Assembly (NCBI GenBank): GCA_942493235.1 | Contig: OW818676.1 | Coordinates: 2,108,001-2,172,000, forward strand | Length of the DNA stretch: 64,000 nucleotides | Direction: 5' to 3' | Origin: ENR-C587 sp942493235 | GTDB lineage: Bacteria > Bacteroidota > Ignavibacteria > Kapaibacteriales > UBA2268 | Part shown: piece by piece, positions 9,039-18,557 of the stretch | How the letters are laid out: every line of letters begins with the position of its first letter | How positions within the stretch are numbered: position 1 is the first letter of the stretch | The notes under the pieces: generated by a model | The model's input: the letters and a program-made list of their open reading frames with translations, nothing else | The model's database searches: none | Told to the model about the DNA's origin: nothing | Program-made: the position numbers and the translations under genes

Positions 9039-10676
9039 TTAATACTTGACAAATTGTGCTGATTCAATATCAAGAATTCCATCATCATAGAACATAACGT
9101 AATATACACCTGCAGGCAAATCTGCAATTTCGAAACCATAAAATCCTGTACCAGGTCCTTGCAATCCGAAATTACCTGATTTAACAATACCTGCTGAATT
9201 AACAATTTTTGCTTCTAGATATTTAGGTTCTAATATGTATCTTTCTATCGTTATATAGTCCTGAGCAGGATTTGGATTAATTGCAATACCACCTTTTAAT
9301 TTAGAACAGTCTGCCGCTTTTACAGTATGCGTTGTAGTGCAACCATTTGCGTCAGTAATAGTACAAGTATATTCTACACCACCCTCATCATGGTTATTTG
9401 AATTAATTGTTGTTGAGCCATCACTCCATTTAATATTAAATTCAGGGGTACCTACAATATTAGTCGCTTGTGCACTTGAATGACATCTGCCAAAACCATC
9501 TTTATATTGATGAATAACTATATCAAAAGATAAAGGTGGAACTAATGTCAAAACAATTGTGACAGTAGTCTCACAACCATTCGCGTCTCTAACAGTTACA
9601 ACATATGTACCTGCTTCTAAATTTTCGGGATTTGGTAATGAAGCAACATTTGGTTCACATGAATACGTGTATGGTTCAGAACCACTAACAACAGTTATCG
9701 AAAAGGAACCTGATTTTTGATTACCATCACAACCTGGGTTCTTTTGCGTATATGAAACAATTAAAGGTTTCGATTCTGCAATGGTAACATACTTAATTGT
9801 TAAACAATCCGAAGTATTATCACGTAATGATATTCTATATACTCCCGGGGCTAACCCGCTATATTCAATACAGCCCGGAGAGCTTGTTGAAGGTGTACCA
9901 ACAATTGATAACATAGTTCCTGCCTCATCATAAAGATGAATAGTTCTTTCGGAACTCGGAATAGTTAAATTACAAAGTAATATTTTACCGTCATTTGTAC
10001 CGGAACAACCAGCTCCTTTTGAAGTAGCTGTAAAATCAACAGACCTAAATTGTTCTGGAATAGTAAAAGAAACTGAAGTAGTACAGCCATTTATATCGGT
10101 TACAGTAATTGTATATGTGCCTGCCTCTAAACCATCTAATTGAAGTAAACCAGTGCCTGTAGGAAATGCCTGTCCATTTTTTGTCCAAGTAATTGTACCA
10201 AGCTCAACTCCAGAATTAAGCTGATAATTAGCCCAACCTGATCCAAAACAATCCTTTATTTTCGGACCATAGTTACCGGTTAAAACCGGAGGATTAACTG
10301 AACCAGTTATGGTTATTGTCTGAGAACCAAATATGGAGTAATAATAACCTCCACCGATTTTTCCATATAAAATCTTTGTTGCATATAGGCGATAAGTACC
10401 AGGACATAAATTGCTTAATATTACAGAAAAATAATTATTTCCATCATTTCCTTCAATTAATTTTTCATTCTCTTCAAAAGATCCATCGTTATTAACATCA
10501 TTCCATATTTGATAATCATTACCCCAATTTAAACATTCATAAAATGAAATTTGGATTATTCCGTTACATTGCCCACAATAAGAATCTTGAATCTTAGTAA
10601 TTGCTGCATAAGATTGTGAAAATACATAGTTGAAATTTGCAATTATTATAATTGCAATAAAAAATATCCTTTTCAT
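9039..10676 (-). CDS. SprB-repeat protein with T9SS type A sorting domain
   Basis: The likely start is the ATG at 10676 (AGAGAG purine tract just upstream), not the TTG-type start 42 bases before, because it begins a clean signal peptide (MKRIFFIAIIIIANFNYVFS). This gives 545 residues. At least three SprB-like repeats are visible by their endings: GTYTITVTDINGCTTSVSFT, GTYVVTVRDANGCETTVTI and YTCTITDANGCTTTHTV. The C-terminus (INPNPAQDYITIERY ... LPAGVYYVMFYDDG) is a T9SS type A sorting domain. SprB repeats occur in gliding adhesins and other surface proteins of Bacteroidota, so a surface role is likely. Downstream is a strong hairpin terminator. Confidence 0.85.
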   Translation of the reverse strand: MKRIFFIAIIIIANFNYVFSQSYAAITKIQDSYCGQCNGIIQISFYECLNWGNDYQIWNDVNNDGSFEENEKLIEGNDGNNYFSVILSNLCPGTYRLYATKILYGKIGGGYYYSIFGSQTITITGSVNPPVLTGNYGPKIKDCFGSGWANYQLNSGVELGTITWTKNGQAFPTGTGLLQLDGLEAGTYTITVTDINGCTTSVSFTIPEQFRSVDFTATSKGAGCSGTNDGKILLCNLTIPSSERTIHLYDEAGTMLSIVGTPSTSSPGCIEYSGLAPGVYRISLRDNTSDCLTIKYVTIAESKPLIVSYTQKNPGCDGNQKSGSFSITVVSGSEPYTYSCEPNVASLPNPENLEAGTYVVTVRDANGCETTVTIVLTLVPPLSFDIVIHQYKDGFGRCHSSAQATNIVGTPEFNIKWSDGSTTINSNNHDEGGVEYTCTITDANGCTTTHTVKAADCSKLKGGIAINPNPAQDYITIERYILEPKYLEAKIVNSAGIVKSGNFGLQGPGTGFYGFEIADLPAGVYYVMFYDDGILDIESAQFVKY

Positions 10677-10718
10677 AAAAAACTCTCTTTTAATGTTAAA
10701 CAAAATAATACTTAACAC

Positions 10719-10999
10719 TATACGTTACTACGTAATGTGTTGAACGACACCTTCGAAACGGATACCCTTTCATAGGATATTCCTTAATAAGTGCGACAGT
10801 ATTGCGAAAGGGTTTACTCAATACTGTACAGGCTTACGCAGAACACCCATATTCCGTCCGCATTATATTAAACAAATATTAAATTCAGCATTCATATCTT
10901 ATCAAAAATGTAACTTAATAATATATTTGAATGATTGCAAGAATTATTTTATTCATTTTTTAAAAATAATTAGATACGGCTAATAAATGAATAACCGGC
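10719..10999. other. Intergenic region with a stem-loop
   Basis: 281 bp without a gene, between the HAD phosphatase (3' end) and the SprB-repeat gene (5' end). A perfect 9-bp stem ACAGTATTG (10796-10804) pairs with CAATACTGT (10819-10827). It could be the terminator of the glycosyltransferase/HAD operon or a leader structure. Confidence 0.45.
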
Positions 11000-11521
11000 T
11001 TACTCAATCACATTTATTGCTTGGCTGAGCATGGGGAATTGGTGGTCTGCATTGATAAATGCGTTTTTGTGGGCTTGCCCTATATATATGGTTTGTACAT
11101 TGGCATTTTTGCCGGCTATAATATCAGAGAGGCTGTCGCCAATCATCCAGCTCAAGTGTTTATCTATATTCCACTTTTCAATAGCTTCGTTGAGCATTCC
11201 CGGATTTGGTTTTCGACGGTTGCTAAATACTGTTGCCAAATCGGTACAATAGAAAATGTCATCAAATCCGTAACCGGTGAGCGAGATGATTTCTTCCTGC
11301 ATTTTGCTATGAATGGCGTGCAAGTCTTCGTCTGTCATAATATTTTTGCCTACACCCTGCTGATTAGTAATGATTATAGCAAGGTATCGACGACGTTTAA
11401 TTTCGCTAAAGAAGTCGATAAAATCAGGCACAAAGCAAAATTCATCGTAAGACTTAACATAATCTCCGACTATTCGATAATTAATAACTCCGTCTCTATC
11501 GAAAAATATTGCTTTCTGCAT
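11000..11521 (-). CDS. HAD-IIIA family phosphatase (GmhB/HisB-N-like)
   Basis: A 173-residue HAD hydrolase with all four family motifs: nucleophile motif FFDRDGVIN near residue 7, TNQQGVG, the lysine in RRKPNPGM and the acidic motif IGDSLSDI. This set is typical of D,D-heptose 1,7-bisphosphate phosphatases and histidinol phosphatases. The Cys/His zinc loop of classical GmhB is not present (only YCTDLATVFSNRRKP), so the substrate may be another sugar or polyol phosphate. It begins directly after the stop codon of the upstream glycosyltransferase, so the two form an operon. A role in surface polysaccharide precursor metabolism is inferred. Confidence 0.85.
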   Translation of the reverse strand: MQKAIFFDRDGVINYRIVGDYVKSYDEFCFVPDFIDFFSEIKRRRYLAIIITNQQGVGKNIMTDEDLHAIHSKMQEEIISLTGYGFDDIFYCTDLATVFSNRRKPNPGMLNEAIEKWNIDKHLSWMIGDSLSDIIAGKNANVQTIYIGQAHKNAFINADHQFPMLSQAINVIE

Positions 11522-12838
11522 TTATTTATCTGTTACAATGTTTAAAATCCTACTTAACTCTTTTGCCGCCGATTTGCGTTCGTATTTATTTACTTCATCT
11601 AAATCAGGTTTGAAAATACCGATTTTTTCTTTCCAAATCAAATAAAATTCTTTTATTATCTCAACAATTCTGAAAATTTCAGTCTGATGGGCTACTAAGC
11701 CGGATTTAGTTTCGTGCATTAATTCTTCTATCGCACTGGTGTGCGGAGCAATTGCAATGATAGGCTTTTTAACTCCTACATATTCATAGACTTTACCGGG
11801 AACAATTTCATTACTTTCTTTGGATTCGTCAACAATTAGCAATAATGCGTCAGAGGTCAGCAGATACTCAATGCTTTTATTATGAGCTACATAGCCAATA
11901 GTTTCGATGGAATCCTTAAATGAAGCATTGTTGAACATTTCTTCTACTTCTGCTCCGAACCTGCCAACGAATCGAAGCTTAATATCATCTTTAGTGAAAA
12001 AATCCTCTTCGATTAATTCTTCAATTGCTTTGAAAAATGAAGCCGGATTTCTTCTACCATAAAGCGAGCCCGTATAAGTAATGGTAAATTTCTCGTTACG
12101 TATATTTTCAACTTCCGGGAAATCAGAGGAGTCGTATCCGTTTGGTACGTGGAGAAATTTATTCTCGTCTAAATCGGGATATTTACCGAGAGCGTCTTTG
12201 ATAATGCCTTTCCAAGCACATTCAACAGCATCGGCAGTATTAAATACCGAATGCTCCATTGATTTATCAATCATAGATGGGAAAAACCAACGCTTAGGAG
12301 ACGAAATAAAGCCTGTCCAAGGATCGCGGAAACCGGCTATCCACGGTATATTATATTTATTTTTAGTGTATCGTGCTATTAATGAACAAGTATATGGGGG
12401 AGAGGAGCTGTAAACTGCCGATATGTCGTGATCTTTCATCAGTTTATCAACGGCTTTTTTGGCTGTGAGCATCCACAAAACTCTTGCATCGGGAATAAAG
12501 AAACTAGCCCTTACGAATTCGGCTAATTTCTCTTTAAAACTAATTCTCTGGTCATCTTTTTTAATAGTGTTAACGTCGATAGCCGAACCTTGCTTTTTAC
12601 CTGTCAATAGTCTGTATAAGTCGTAAGGCTCATATATATGAGTTCTCTCCACCAACAAATCTTCCGGAATCTGCTTTAGTAACGATTCATCTCTTGCCGG
12701 AAATTGCCCGTTAGCTACGGTAAGTACAATTGGATTCCAACCAAATTCAGGCAAGTATTTAACGTGTTTGAGTACTCTCTGAACACCGGGACCGCCTGAT
12801 GGTGGGAAATAATATGCTACAATCAAAAGATTTTTCAT
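11522..12838 (-). CDS. Glycosyltransferase, GT4-like
   Basis: A 438-residue cytosolic glycosyltransferase with a GT-B fold pattern. The N-terminal domain opens with MKNLLIVAYYFPPSGGPGVQR, the glycine-rich acceptor-side loop. The C-terminal donor domain includes FTITYTGSLYGRRNPASFFKAI and the motif EIVPGKVYEYVGVKKPIIAI, with the Glu typical of retaining GT4-like enzymes. It likely transfers a sugar during surface polysaccharide or glycolipid synthesis. It is followed without a gap by the HAD phosphatase. Donor and acceptor cannot be predicted. Confidence 0.85.
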   Translation of the reverse strand: MKNLLIVAYYFPPSGGPGVQRVLKHVKYLPEFGWNPIVLTVANGQFPARDESLLKQIPEDLLVERTHIYEPYDLYRLLTGKKQGSAIDVNTIKKDDQRISFKEKLAEFVRASFFIPDARVLWMLTAKKAVDKLMKDHDISAVYSSSPPYTCSLIARYTKNKYNIPWIAGFRDPWTGFISSPKRWFFPSMIDKSMEHSVFNTADAVECAWKGIIKDALGKYPDLDENKFLHVPNGYDSSDFPEVENIRNEKFTITYTGSLYGRRNPASFFKAIEELIEEDFFTKDDIKLRFVGRFGAEVEEMFNNASFKDSIETIGYVAHNKSIEYLLTSDALLLIVDESKESNEIVPGKVYEYVGVKKPIIAIAPHTSAIEELMHETKSGLVAHQTEIFRIVEIIKEFYLIWKEKIGIFKPDLDEVNKYERKSAAKELSRILNIVTDK

Positions 12839-12904
12839 TAATGCAGTTTTTCTCCATTCTATAATTCAAATTAAGAAGTATAATTTCAATAGAATATTTT
12901 AAAA

Positions 12905-12938
12905 ATATCAACCTATGGCATTAGTCATAGGTTGATAT
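12905..12938 (-). terminator. Terminator after the hyperacidic protein gene
   Basis: 13-bp perfect stem ATATCAACCTATG (12905-12917) with its complement (12926-12938), followed on the minus strand by a T-rich run. Related in sequence to the hairpin at 8999-9028. Confidence 0.7.
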
Positions 12939-12990
12939 TGAAATAGCAATTTATACTATACTATCATAAAGAATCTATCAATTCAAAAGA

Positions 12991-13410
12991 TTAGTTGATA
13001 GTAAAATCTTTCAGATTAAATATTCCTGCGTTTGGTTCATCGTCCCAGTCATCATCATCTTCATCGTCTTCATCTTCGTCATCATTATCGTCCCATTCGT
13101 CATCGTCCCATTCTTCTTCCTCATCCCATTCAAACTCTTCGTCCCACTCTTCGTCATCCCATTCTTCATCTTCTTCCCAATCCTCAACTTCATCGTCGTC
13201 ATCGTCCTCAACTTCAACTTCATCGTCGTCATAGAGTAAATAATCTATATCATATTGATTATTTTTTAATGAATTTGTGATGGCTGATTCCAAAAAGAAA
13301 TCAAATGCATCAAAAACCGAATTCTTTGCAGTTATACTATTTAATTCCAAATTGGAAGAAATGCCTGAGAATAACTCTACTTCTTTTTTGGTATTTAATA
13401 AAACATCCAT
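12991..13410 (-). CDS. Hyperacidic Asp/Glu/Trp-rich orphan protein
   Basis: The probable start is ATG at 13410 (AAGG a few bases upstream), giving 139 residues; a longer reading to 13497 has a non-typical N-terminus. Residues about 1-60 form an ordinary mixed domain (MDVLLNTKKEVELFSG ... ITNSLKNNQYDIDYLLYDD). Residues about 61-127 are almost entirely Asp and Glu with regularly placed Trp (for example DWEEDEEWDDEEWDEEFEW). The end returns to normal composition (NAGIFNLKDFTIN). There is no signal peptide or membrane segment. I recognise no family. Such tails can mimic DNA or bind basic proteins or cations; this is a guess. A terminator follows it. Confidence 0.65.
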   Translation of the reverse strand: MDVLLNTKKEVELFSGISSNLELNSITAKNSVFDAFDFFLESAITNSLKNNQYDIDYLLYDDDEVEVEDDDDDEVEDWEEDEEWDDEEWDEEFEWDEEEEWDDDEWDDNDDEDEDDEDDDDWDDEPNAGIFNLKDFTIN

Positions 13411-13497
13411 TTTAGAAAACCTTAATTTGAAAAATACTACATTACGAAACGTAAAATTAAGAACTTTATATAAATAAACAAAATAATAAATTCTCAA

Positions 13498-13735
13498 ATA
13501 TCAGATTATTCGTCTTTTTTTATTTATTTTTTGTTTTATATGAAAATTTAAGAGCCTGTTGAATATAAAAATAAAAAGTCATTCAGAGGTATTCTTTACC
13601 GATACACTGTAATTAAAGAGCTAATGACATAAAAGTGGAATTAGAAATTCAAAATTCAAAAACAAACCACATGCTTCAGCATGGGAAAAAGTAATACATC
13701 TCAAACATCAACCCCACCCAAACCCTCCCCAAGGG
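13498..13735. other. Intergenic repeat debris left of the insertion sequence
   Basis: No gene. It contains a hairpin CATGC-TTCA-GCATG (13670-13683), a stretch shared with 25856-25880 (AAAGTAATACATCTCAAACA), and the left half of a CCCTCCCCAAGGGGAGGG hairpin that the insertion sequence has split. Confidence 0.6.
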
Positions 13736-15250
13736 TAATGACACTAAGATAAAATTTATAATATCAAAAATATTTGTTATATTTGTATGTATTTGTTTTT
13801 AAATATAACAGGAATATAAAATGGAACTAAATGAATCACTTCAAAAAAGCCACTTGATACACGAGGCATTAAAAACAGATTTGTCATCAGTATTAAATGA
13901 GGAATATCCTTTTGAATTAGTAGAGCAATTAACAGAAAAGACAAGTCGCAATAGAGTATTTCCTGCATCAATAACATTGCTGACATTGATAAAAGCAAAT
14001 CTAAGCGGAGACAAGAGTCTGAAGAATGCGTTATTTATATATAATAAGAGCCACGAAGAAATAAAAACCAATATAGAACAAATAGAAGAAGAAAACAAAA
14101 AGAAAGTAAGAGAAAAACGAAGAGGAAGGCCAAGCTCTCACGAATTAAAAATACAAAAGAGCAAGAAGCAGTCTATATCTACAAGTACATCGGCATTTGC
14201 ACAAGCACGAAACAGGATAGAAGAAAGAATAATACGAGAAGTATATAATGAATCAGTAAAAGTAAATTCACCTACTCAGCATCTCAAATTTCATGGCAGA
14301 GAAGTGTATATCACAGATGGTACTTATCTACAAATGCAAGATACTAAAGAAATAGTAAAGAAATATGAAAAAAAAGAATCCAATGGCTATCCTCGTGGTT
14401 TATTAAGTGCAATAGTACATCAAGGAAGTGGCAAAATAGCTGATTTTGTATTAGATTCAGATTCTAAAAGTGAGCTTGAGCTTTTAAGTAGCTTAATAGA
14501 GAATATTCCAAGTGGGAGCCTATTATTAGCCGATGATCTATATAATTGTAACGCAATATTTATTCAATTAATTAATAAATCGATAGATATAATAGTACCG
14601 GGAAAACGTAAACGGAATTATAAAGTAATAAACACTATAGCCCCCAATGACGAGATAGTTGAACTATCGGCAGAGAAAAAAATCGAAAATAATGCAAAAG
14701 CTAAATATAGAAGATCAGGCAATATTATTGCGTAGAATAGAGTTTGAAGACGTGAATGTAGAGGGTAGAAAGTTAGTTTTATTTACTACAATATTAGATA
14801 AAAACATACCAAAAGATTTAATAATATTAAAATATTTTACACGCTGGGATATTGAAATAACAATAAGAGAAATCAAGACAATAATGAATATAAATATAGT
14901 CAGGGCAAAGACACCGGAGATGGCGGTCAAGGAGGTAATGGTAGCTTTGATAGCATATAATTATATAAGAGAAATAATGTCAAAATCCGCTACTACAGCG
15001 GATTCCCCCCCCTTCGAAAATATCATTGGGTATTTCTATGAAGATACTACGAATCTACTTACTGACAAACTTGGTAGAGTCTATTCTCACTGGTCGCCTG
15101 GTAGAAAAAGAAATGATAGTAAAAATGAAACAGAATATAAGTAAATCTAATATTCCGTATAGACCAAATAGACATTTCACAAGGAAAACGAAAGCAGGGG
15201 CATATAAAAAGTACAAATGATTGAGTATATTTACTATCTTAGTGCCATTA
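13736..15250 (+). mobile_element. IS4-family insertion sequence, 1515 bp
   Basis: Ends are imperfect terminal inverted repeats (TAATGACACTAAGATA on the left, TAATGGCACTAAGATA on the right; 15 of 16 match). It is flanked by an exact 10-bp target duplication TCCCCAAGGG at 13726-13735 and 15251-15260. Removing the IS and one duplicate restores the repeat CCCTCCCCAAGGGGAGGG that occurs elsewhere in the window, so the insertion site is firmly defined. The transposase inside has the DDE and YREK signatures of the IS4 family but is split between two frames. Confidence 0.93.
13821..15144 (+). pseudogene. IS4-family transposase, frameshifted
   Basis: The first frame (13821-14735, 304 residues) carries the first catalytic Asp in YITDGTYLQM and the second in LLLADDLYN. 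The second frame (overlapping, to 15144) carries the third catalytic residue in YFTRWDIEITIREIK, a perfect Y-x2-R-x3-E-x6-K signature of IS4-family enzymes. The frame changes by +1 somewhere in 14659-14735; an A7 run near 14675 is a candidate slip site. IS4 elements do not normally use programmed frameshifting, so an inactivating indel (or an error in the sequence) is most likely. The central DNA-binding part is basic (KKKVREKRRGRPSS). Confidence 0.85.
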
Positions 15251-15260
15251 TCCCCAAGGG

Positions 15261-15656
15261 GAGGGCTTTAAGATTATGCATTGGAAATGGTGGCTGGTGG
15301 CTATTCTTCAAATTCCCCTCCAAAAGGAGGGGTGGCATCGCGAAGCGATGACGGGGTGGGTTCTTTCTTTGGGATTTAGGGCTCGGGGCTTGGGCATTTG
15401 GAATTTGGAGAGAAATCAACCCCATGCTTCAGCGTGTGGAAAATAGCTCAAATCAATCCGATTTTTTAGCTTGGAGCTGGGGAATAATGTACTTCTTATC
15501 CTAGACACCAGTCACCACAAACGTTTAACTCCTATCGAAGTTATTTTGAAATCAAAGATATTTAACAAATATTATAGCAATAATTATTATTTGAAGTCAT
15601 ACTGGTATCTCTTTTTCCCCAAAAACTTAAACAGCGAAGAACCGTGATTTCTATAT
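15261..15656. repeat. Composite intergenic repeat, copy 1
   Basis: No gene. From about 15282 to 15441 it matches 25667-25855. Shared blocks are a GTGGCTGGTG run, GGAGGGGTGGCATCGCGAAG (with a CATCGC-GAA-GCGATG hairpin) and a CCCCATGCTTCAGCGTG hairpin. Between them is a variable G-rich cassette; here 15371-15394 has four G3 tracts. The rest to 15656 shows nothing clear. Confidence 0.75.
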
Positions 15657-18431
15657 TTATTTCATTTTATAAGATTTATAAAACTCTTTAAGTGCCATTC
15701 CGGTATATGAATTCTTAGCTTTTGCAATAGCTTCGGGAGTACCTTCGGCAACAATTAACCCTCCGCCATAGCCGCCCTCCGGTCCTAAATCTATTATCCA
15801 GTCTGCATTAGCGATTACATTAAGATTATGCTCGATTATCAGAACTGAGTGCCCTTTATCAATTAATACTTTTAATGATGCTAATAGTTTTGAAATATCA
15901 TCAAGGTGCAGCCCGGTAGTAGGTTCGTCAAATATATATAGCGTTTTACCGAAGCTATTTGTATCGATTGCACTTGCGAGCTTGATTCTCTGAGCTTCAC
16001 CACCGGAAAGCATAGAGCCGCTTTGTCCTAATTGCAGATAGCCCAGTCCGATTTCTTTAAGTGGCTGTAGCCTTCTTAATACTTTGGCATCATTAACGAA
16101 AAAATCAACTGCGGTATCGACAGTCATATTCAATACATCGACAATTGATTTGCCTTTGTATAATATATTTCTTGCTTCTTTTTTATATCGGGTACCATGG
16201 CAGGATTCGCATACTAAATGTACATCAGGCAAAAACTGCATATCAATGCTTACTGTGCCTTCGCCTTCGCACTCTTCACATCTACCGCCAGGTACGTTAA
16301 AAGAAAAATACCCGGGCTTGCAGCCCATTTGTTTAGCAAGCTGTGTTTCAGAAAACAGCTCTCTGATTGATTCGAAGGCTTTAGTATATGTAATTGGAGT
16401 AGAGCGGGACGACTTGCCGATAGCAGATTGGTCAACCATTTCTATATTATCAAAATATTCAATACCTTCAATTGATTCGAACTCGGGGCATATTCCGTTA
16501 TATCCGGATTTCATTTTATTGATTGCATTATAAATTATATCATGAACCAATGTACTTTTGCCCGAACCGGATACACCGGTAATCACAGTAGTACACTCAA
16601 GAGGAATTTCGATTTTTTCCATTCTTAAATTATTACAATTTGGTTTTTTTATAAGAAGTTTCTTGCGGAAATCCGCTGTAGTATGCTTTAAATCAATAGT
16701 TTTTTGACCGGACAAATACTTTGCCGTTAATGTGTCTGCTTTTATTAAATCTTTATATACACCGGAGAAGCATATTTCGCCACCGAAATTGCCAGCTTTG
16801 GGTCCCATATCTATTATGTAATCCGCATGCTTCATTACATCAGGGTCATGCTCGACTACTATTACAGTATTGCCCATATTGCGTAGCTTTTTAAGGATAT
16901 TTACTAATCTATCGGTATCTCTGGCATGAAGTCCTATGCTTGGCTCATCTAATACATATAAGGTATCAACTAATGATGAACCGATAGCCGTAGATAAGCT
17001 TATTCTCTGAGATTCACCACCCGATAAAGTATGCGTTAATCGATCTAAAGACAGATAATGCAGACCAATATCAACAAGTAAGCGTAATCTGCGGACGATT
17101 TCTTTAAGTACTTGCTCGGCTATATGCAATTGATGCTCAGATAACTGTATGTTTTCAAAGAACTCTAATGCTTTATCAATCGGATATTTTACTATTTCAG
17201 GAATATTTTTACCATCAATAAATACTTGTCTGGCAGAAGTTCTAATTCGTGAACCTCCACATTTAGGGCATTGAGTATAGCCTCTATATTTATTTAACAG
17301 CATTTTATAATTCATTTTATAAGAACCCTCTTCGAGCATAGCAAAAAATGAATTTATACCGCCCCATTTTTCATCACCTTGCCAGAGCATTTCCAATTGC
17401 TTAAAAGAAAAAGTGCTGATAGCTTCATATACCGGTATATCGAGTCTTTTGGCATTAATTACTAAATCATTGAATTGCTTTTTAAATGATAAAGATTTAA
17501 ATGGAACTACCGCATAATTAATAAGTGATTTGGATTTATCCGGTATTACTAAGTCTTTGTCTATTCCTATCGCTTTGCCAAAGCCTTGGCATACATGGCA
17601 AGCACCGAAGGGATTATTAAACGAGAATAGTCTTGGTTCCGGTACTTGATAGACTATATCGCAGTCCGCACATTCAAAATTTGTACTGAATCGTAAAGAA
17701 ATGTTTTTATCAATATTTCTAATTACTATTCTCCCCATTCCCAGACTGAAAGCTGCTTCGATAGATTCTGTCATTCTTGATATTGAATCTTTATCATCTC
17801 TGACTACTAATCTATCGGTTAAAATATGTACATTCTCATTAATATCAAGCTTTTTGCGTTCGTCGTCTTGGAAATTAATTATTTCGTCCGAATTTGATAA
17901 GTATATCCTGAAAAATCCCTGCTTAATTGCATTTTCGATTTCTTCTTCTACATTTTTCTTCTCGTCAACCGGATAGAGTACAAATATCTTATCGCCTTTA
18001 TATTTTTCCATTAATAAATCAGTTACGGCTTGAGGGTTATCACGTCTAACTTGTTTTCCGCATTTATAACAGATAGTAGTGCCAATACGGCCGTATAATA
18101 ATCTGATATAATCATAAATTTCAGTTGAAGTCCCAACCGTTGAACGTGGATTCTTAGAGGGGGCTTTCTGGTCAATTGCTACAGCCGGTAAAATGCCTGA
18201 TATTTTTTCTACATCGGGCTTAGTCATTCGCTCGAGGAATTGGCGAGCATAAGCCGATAATGATTCTACAAACCGTCTCTGCCCTTCGGCATAAATAGTA
18301 TCAAAAGCAAGTGAGGACTTTCCCGACCCGCTGACTCCGGTAATTACAGTAATGGCATTATGAGGTATTTCTACGTCAATATGCTTTAGATTGTGAAGCG
18401 AAGCACCTTTTATGTCAATCTTAGTATGCAC
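15657..18431 (-). CDS. uvrA: UvrABC excinuclease subunit A
   Basis: 924 residues, near the usual length of UvrA. It is the DNA damage sensor of nucleotide excision repair, loading UvrB at lesions. Two ABC ATPase modules are visible. The first has Walker A GVSGSGKSS (residues 32-40), a zinc finger CADCD...CHVC near residue 256 and the signature LSGGESQRISLS. The second has Walker A GVSGSGKST near residue 618, a zinc finger CEEC...CESC and the signature LSGGEAQRIKLAS. The start MHTKIDIKGASLHNLKHID is typical. It stands alone; no uvrB or uvrC is nearby. Confidence 0.97.
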   Translation of the reverse strand: MHTKIDIKGASLHNLKHIDVEIPHNAITVITGVSGSGKSSLAFDTIYAEGQRRFVESLSAYARQFLERMTKPDVEKISGILPAVAIDQKAPSKNPRSTVGTSTEIYDYIRLLYGRIGTTICYKCGKQVRRDNPQAVTDLLMEKYKGDKIFVLYPVDEKKNVEEEIENAIKQGFFRIYLSNSDEIINFQDDERKKLDINENVHILTDRLVVRDDKDSISRMTESIEAAFSLGMGRIVIRNIDKNISLRFSTNFECADCDIVYQVPEPRLFSFNNPFGACHVCQGFGKAIGIDKDLVIPDKSKSLINYAVVPFKSLSFKKQFNDLVINAKRLDIPVYEAISTFSFKQLEMLWQGDEKWGGINSFFAMLEEGSYKMNYKMLLNKYRGYTQCPKCGGSRIRTSARQVFIDGKNIPEIVKYPIDKALEFFENIQLSEHQLHIAEQVLKEIVRRLRLLVDIGLHYLSLDRLTHTLSGGESQRISLSTAIGSSLVDTLYVLDEPSIGLHARDTDRLVNILKKLRNMGNTVIVVEHDPDVMKHADYIIDMGPKAGNFGGEICFSGVYKDLIKADTLTAKYLSGQKTIDLKHTTADFRKKLLIKKPNCNNLRMEKIEIPLECTTVITGVSGSGKSTLVHDIIYNAINKMKSGYNGICPEFESIEGIEYFDNIEMVDQSAIGKSSRSTPITYTKAFESIRELFSETQLAKQMGCKPGYFSFNVPGGRCEECEGEGTVSIDMQFLPDVHLVCESCHGTRYKKEARNILYKGKSIVDVLNMTVDTAVDFFVNDAKVLRRLQPLKEIGLGYLQLGQSGSMLSGGEAQRIKLASAIDTNSFGKTLYIFDEPTTGLHLDDISKLLASLKVLIDKGHSVLIIEHNLNVIANADWIIDLGPEGGYGGGLIVAEGTPEAIAKAKNSYTGMALKEFYKSYKMK

Positions 18432-18506
18432 TTTTATATCCTGTTTTCTATTATTTGCAAATACAAAATATGCAAATTAACAATATTTTTTGTAATAGAA
18501 ATAAAA

Positions 18507-18535
18507 AAAGGTTCTATTATTTCAATAGAACCTTT
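18507..18535 (-). terminator. Terminator after the small beta-barrel gene
   Basis: 12-bp perfect stem AAAGGTTCTATT (18507-18518) with AATAGAACCTTT (18524-18535), T-rich on the minus strand. It lies between uvrA and the gene at 18558. Confidence 0.85.
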
Positions 18536-18557
18536 AATAAAAAAAATGTTTGCAGTA

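Noticed and set aside
11021..11545. 174-codon plus-strand open frame
   Set aside because: Antisense to the HAD phosphatase gene, which has all four HAD motifs.
12995..13234. Poly-Ser plus-strand open frame, and the Met/Lys/Thr-rich minus-strand frame in the same place
   Set aside because: Both are shadows of the GAT/GAA-rich acidic tract of the gene at 12991-13410; that gene has a ribosome-binding site and terminator.
14659..14735. Programmed frameshift in the IS transposase
   Set aside because: IS4-family elements normally have one frame and no stimulatory structure was recognised; an indel is the simpler reading.
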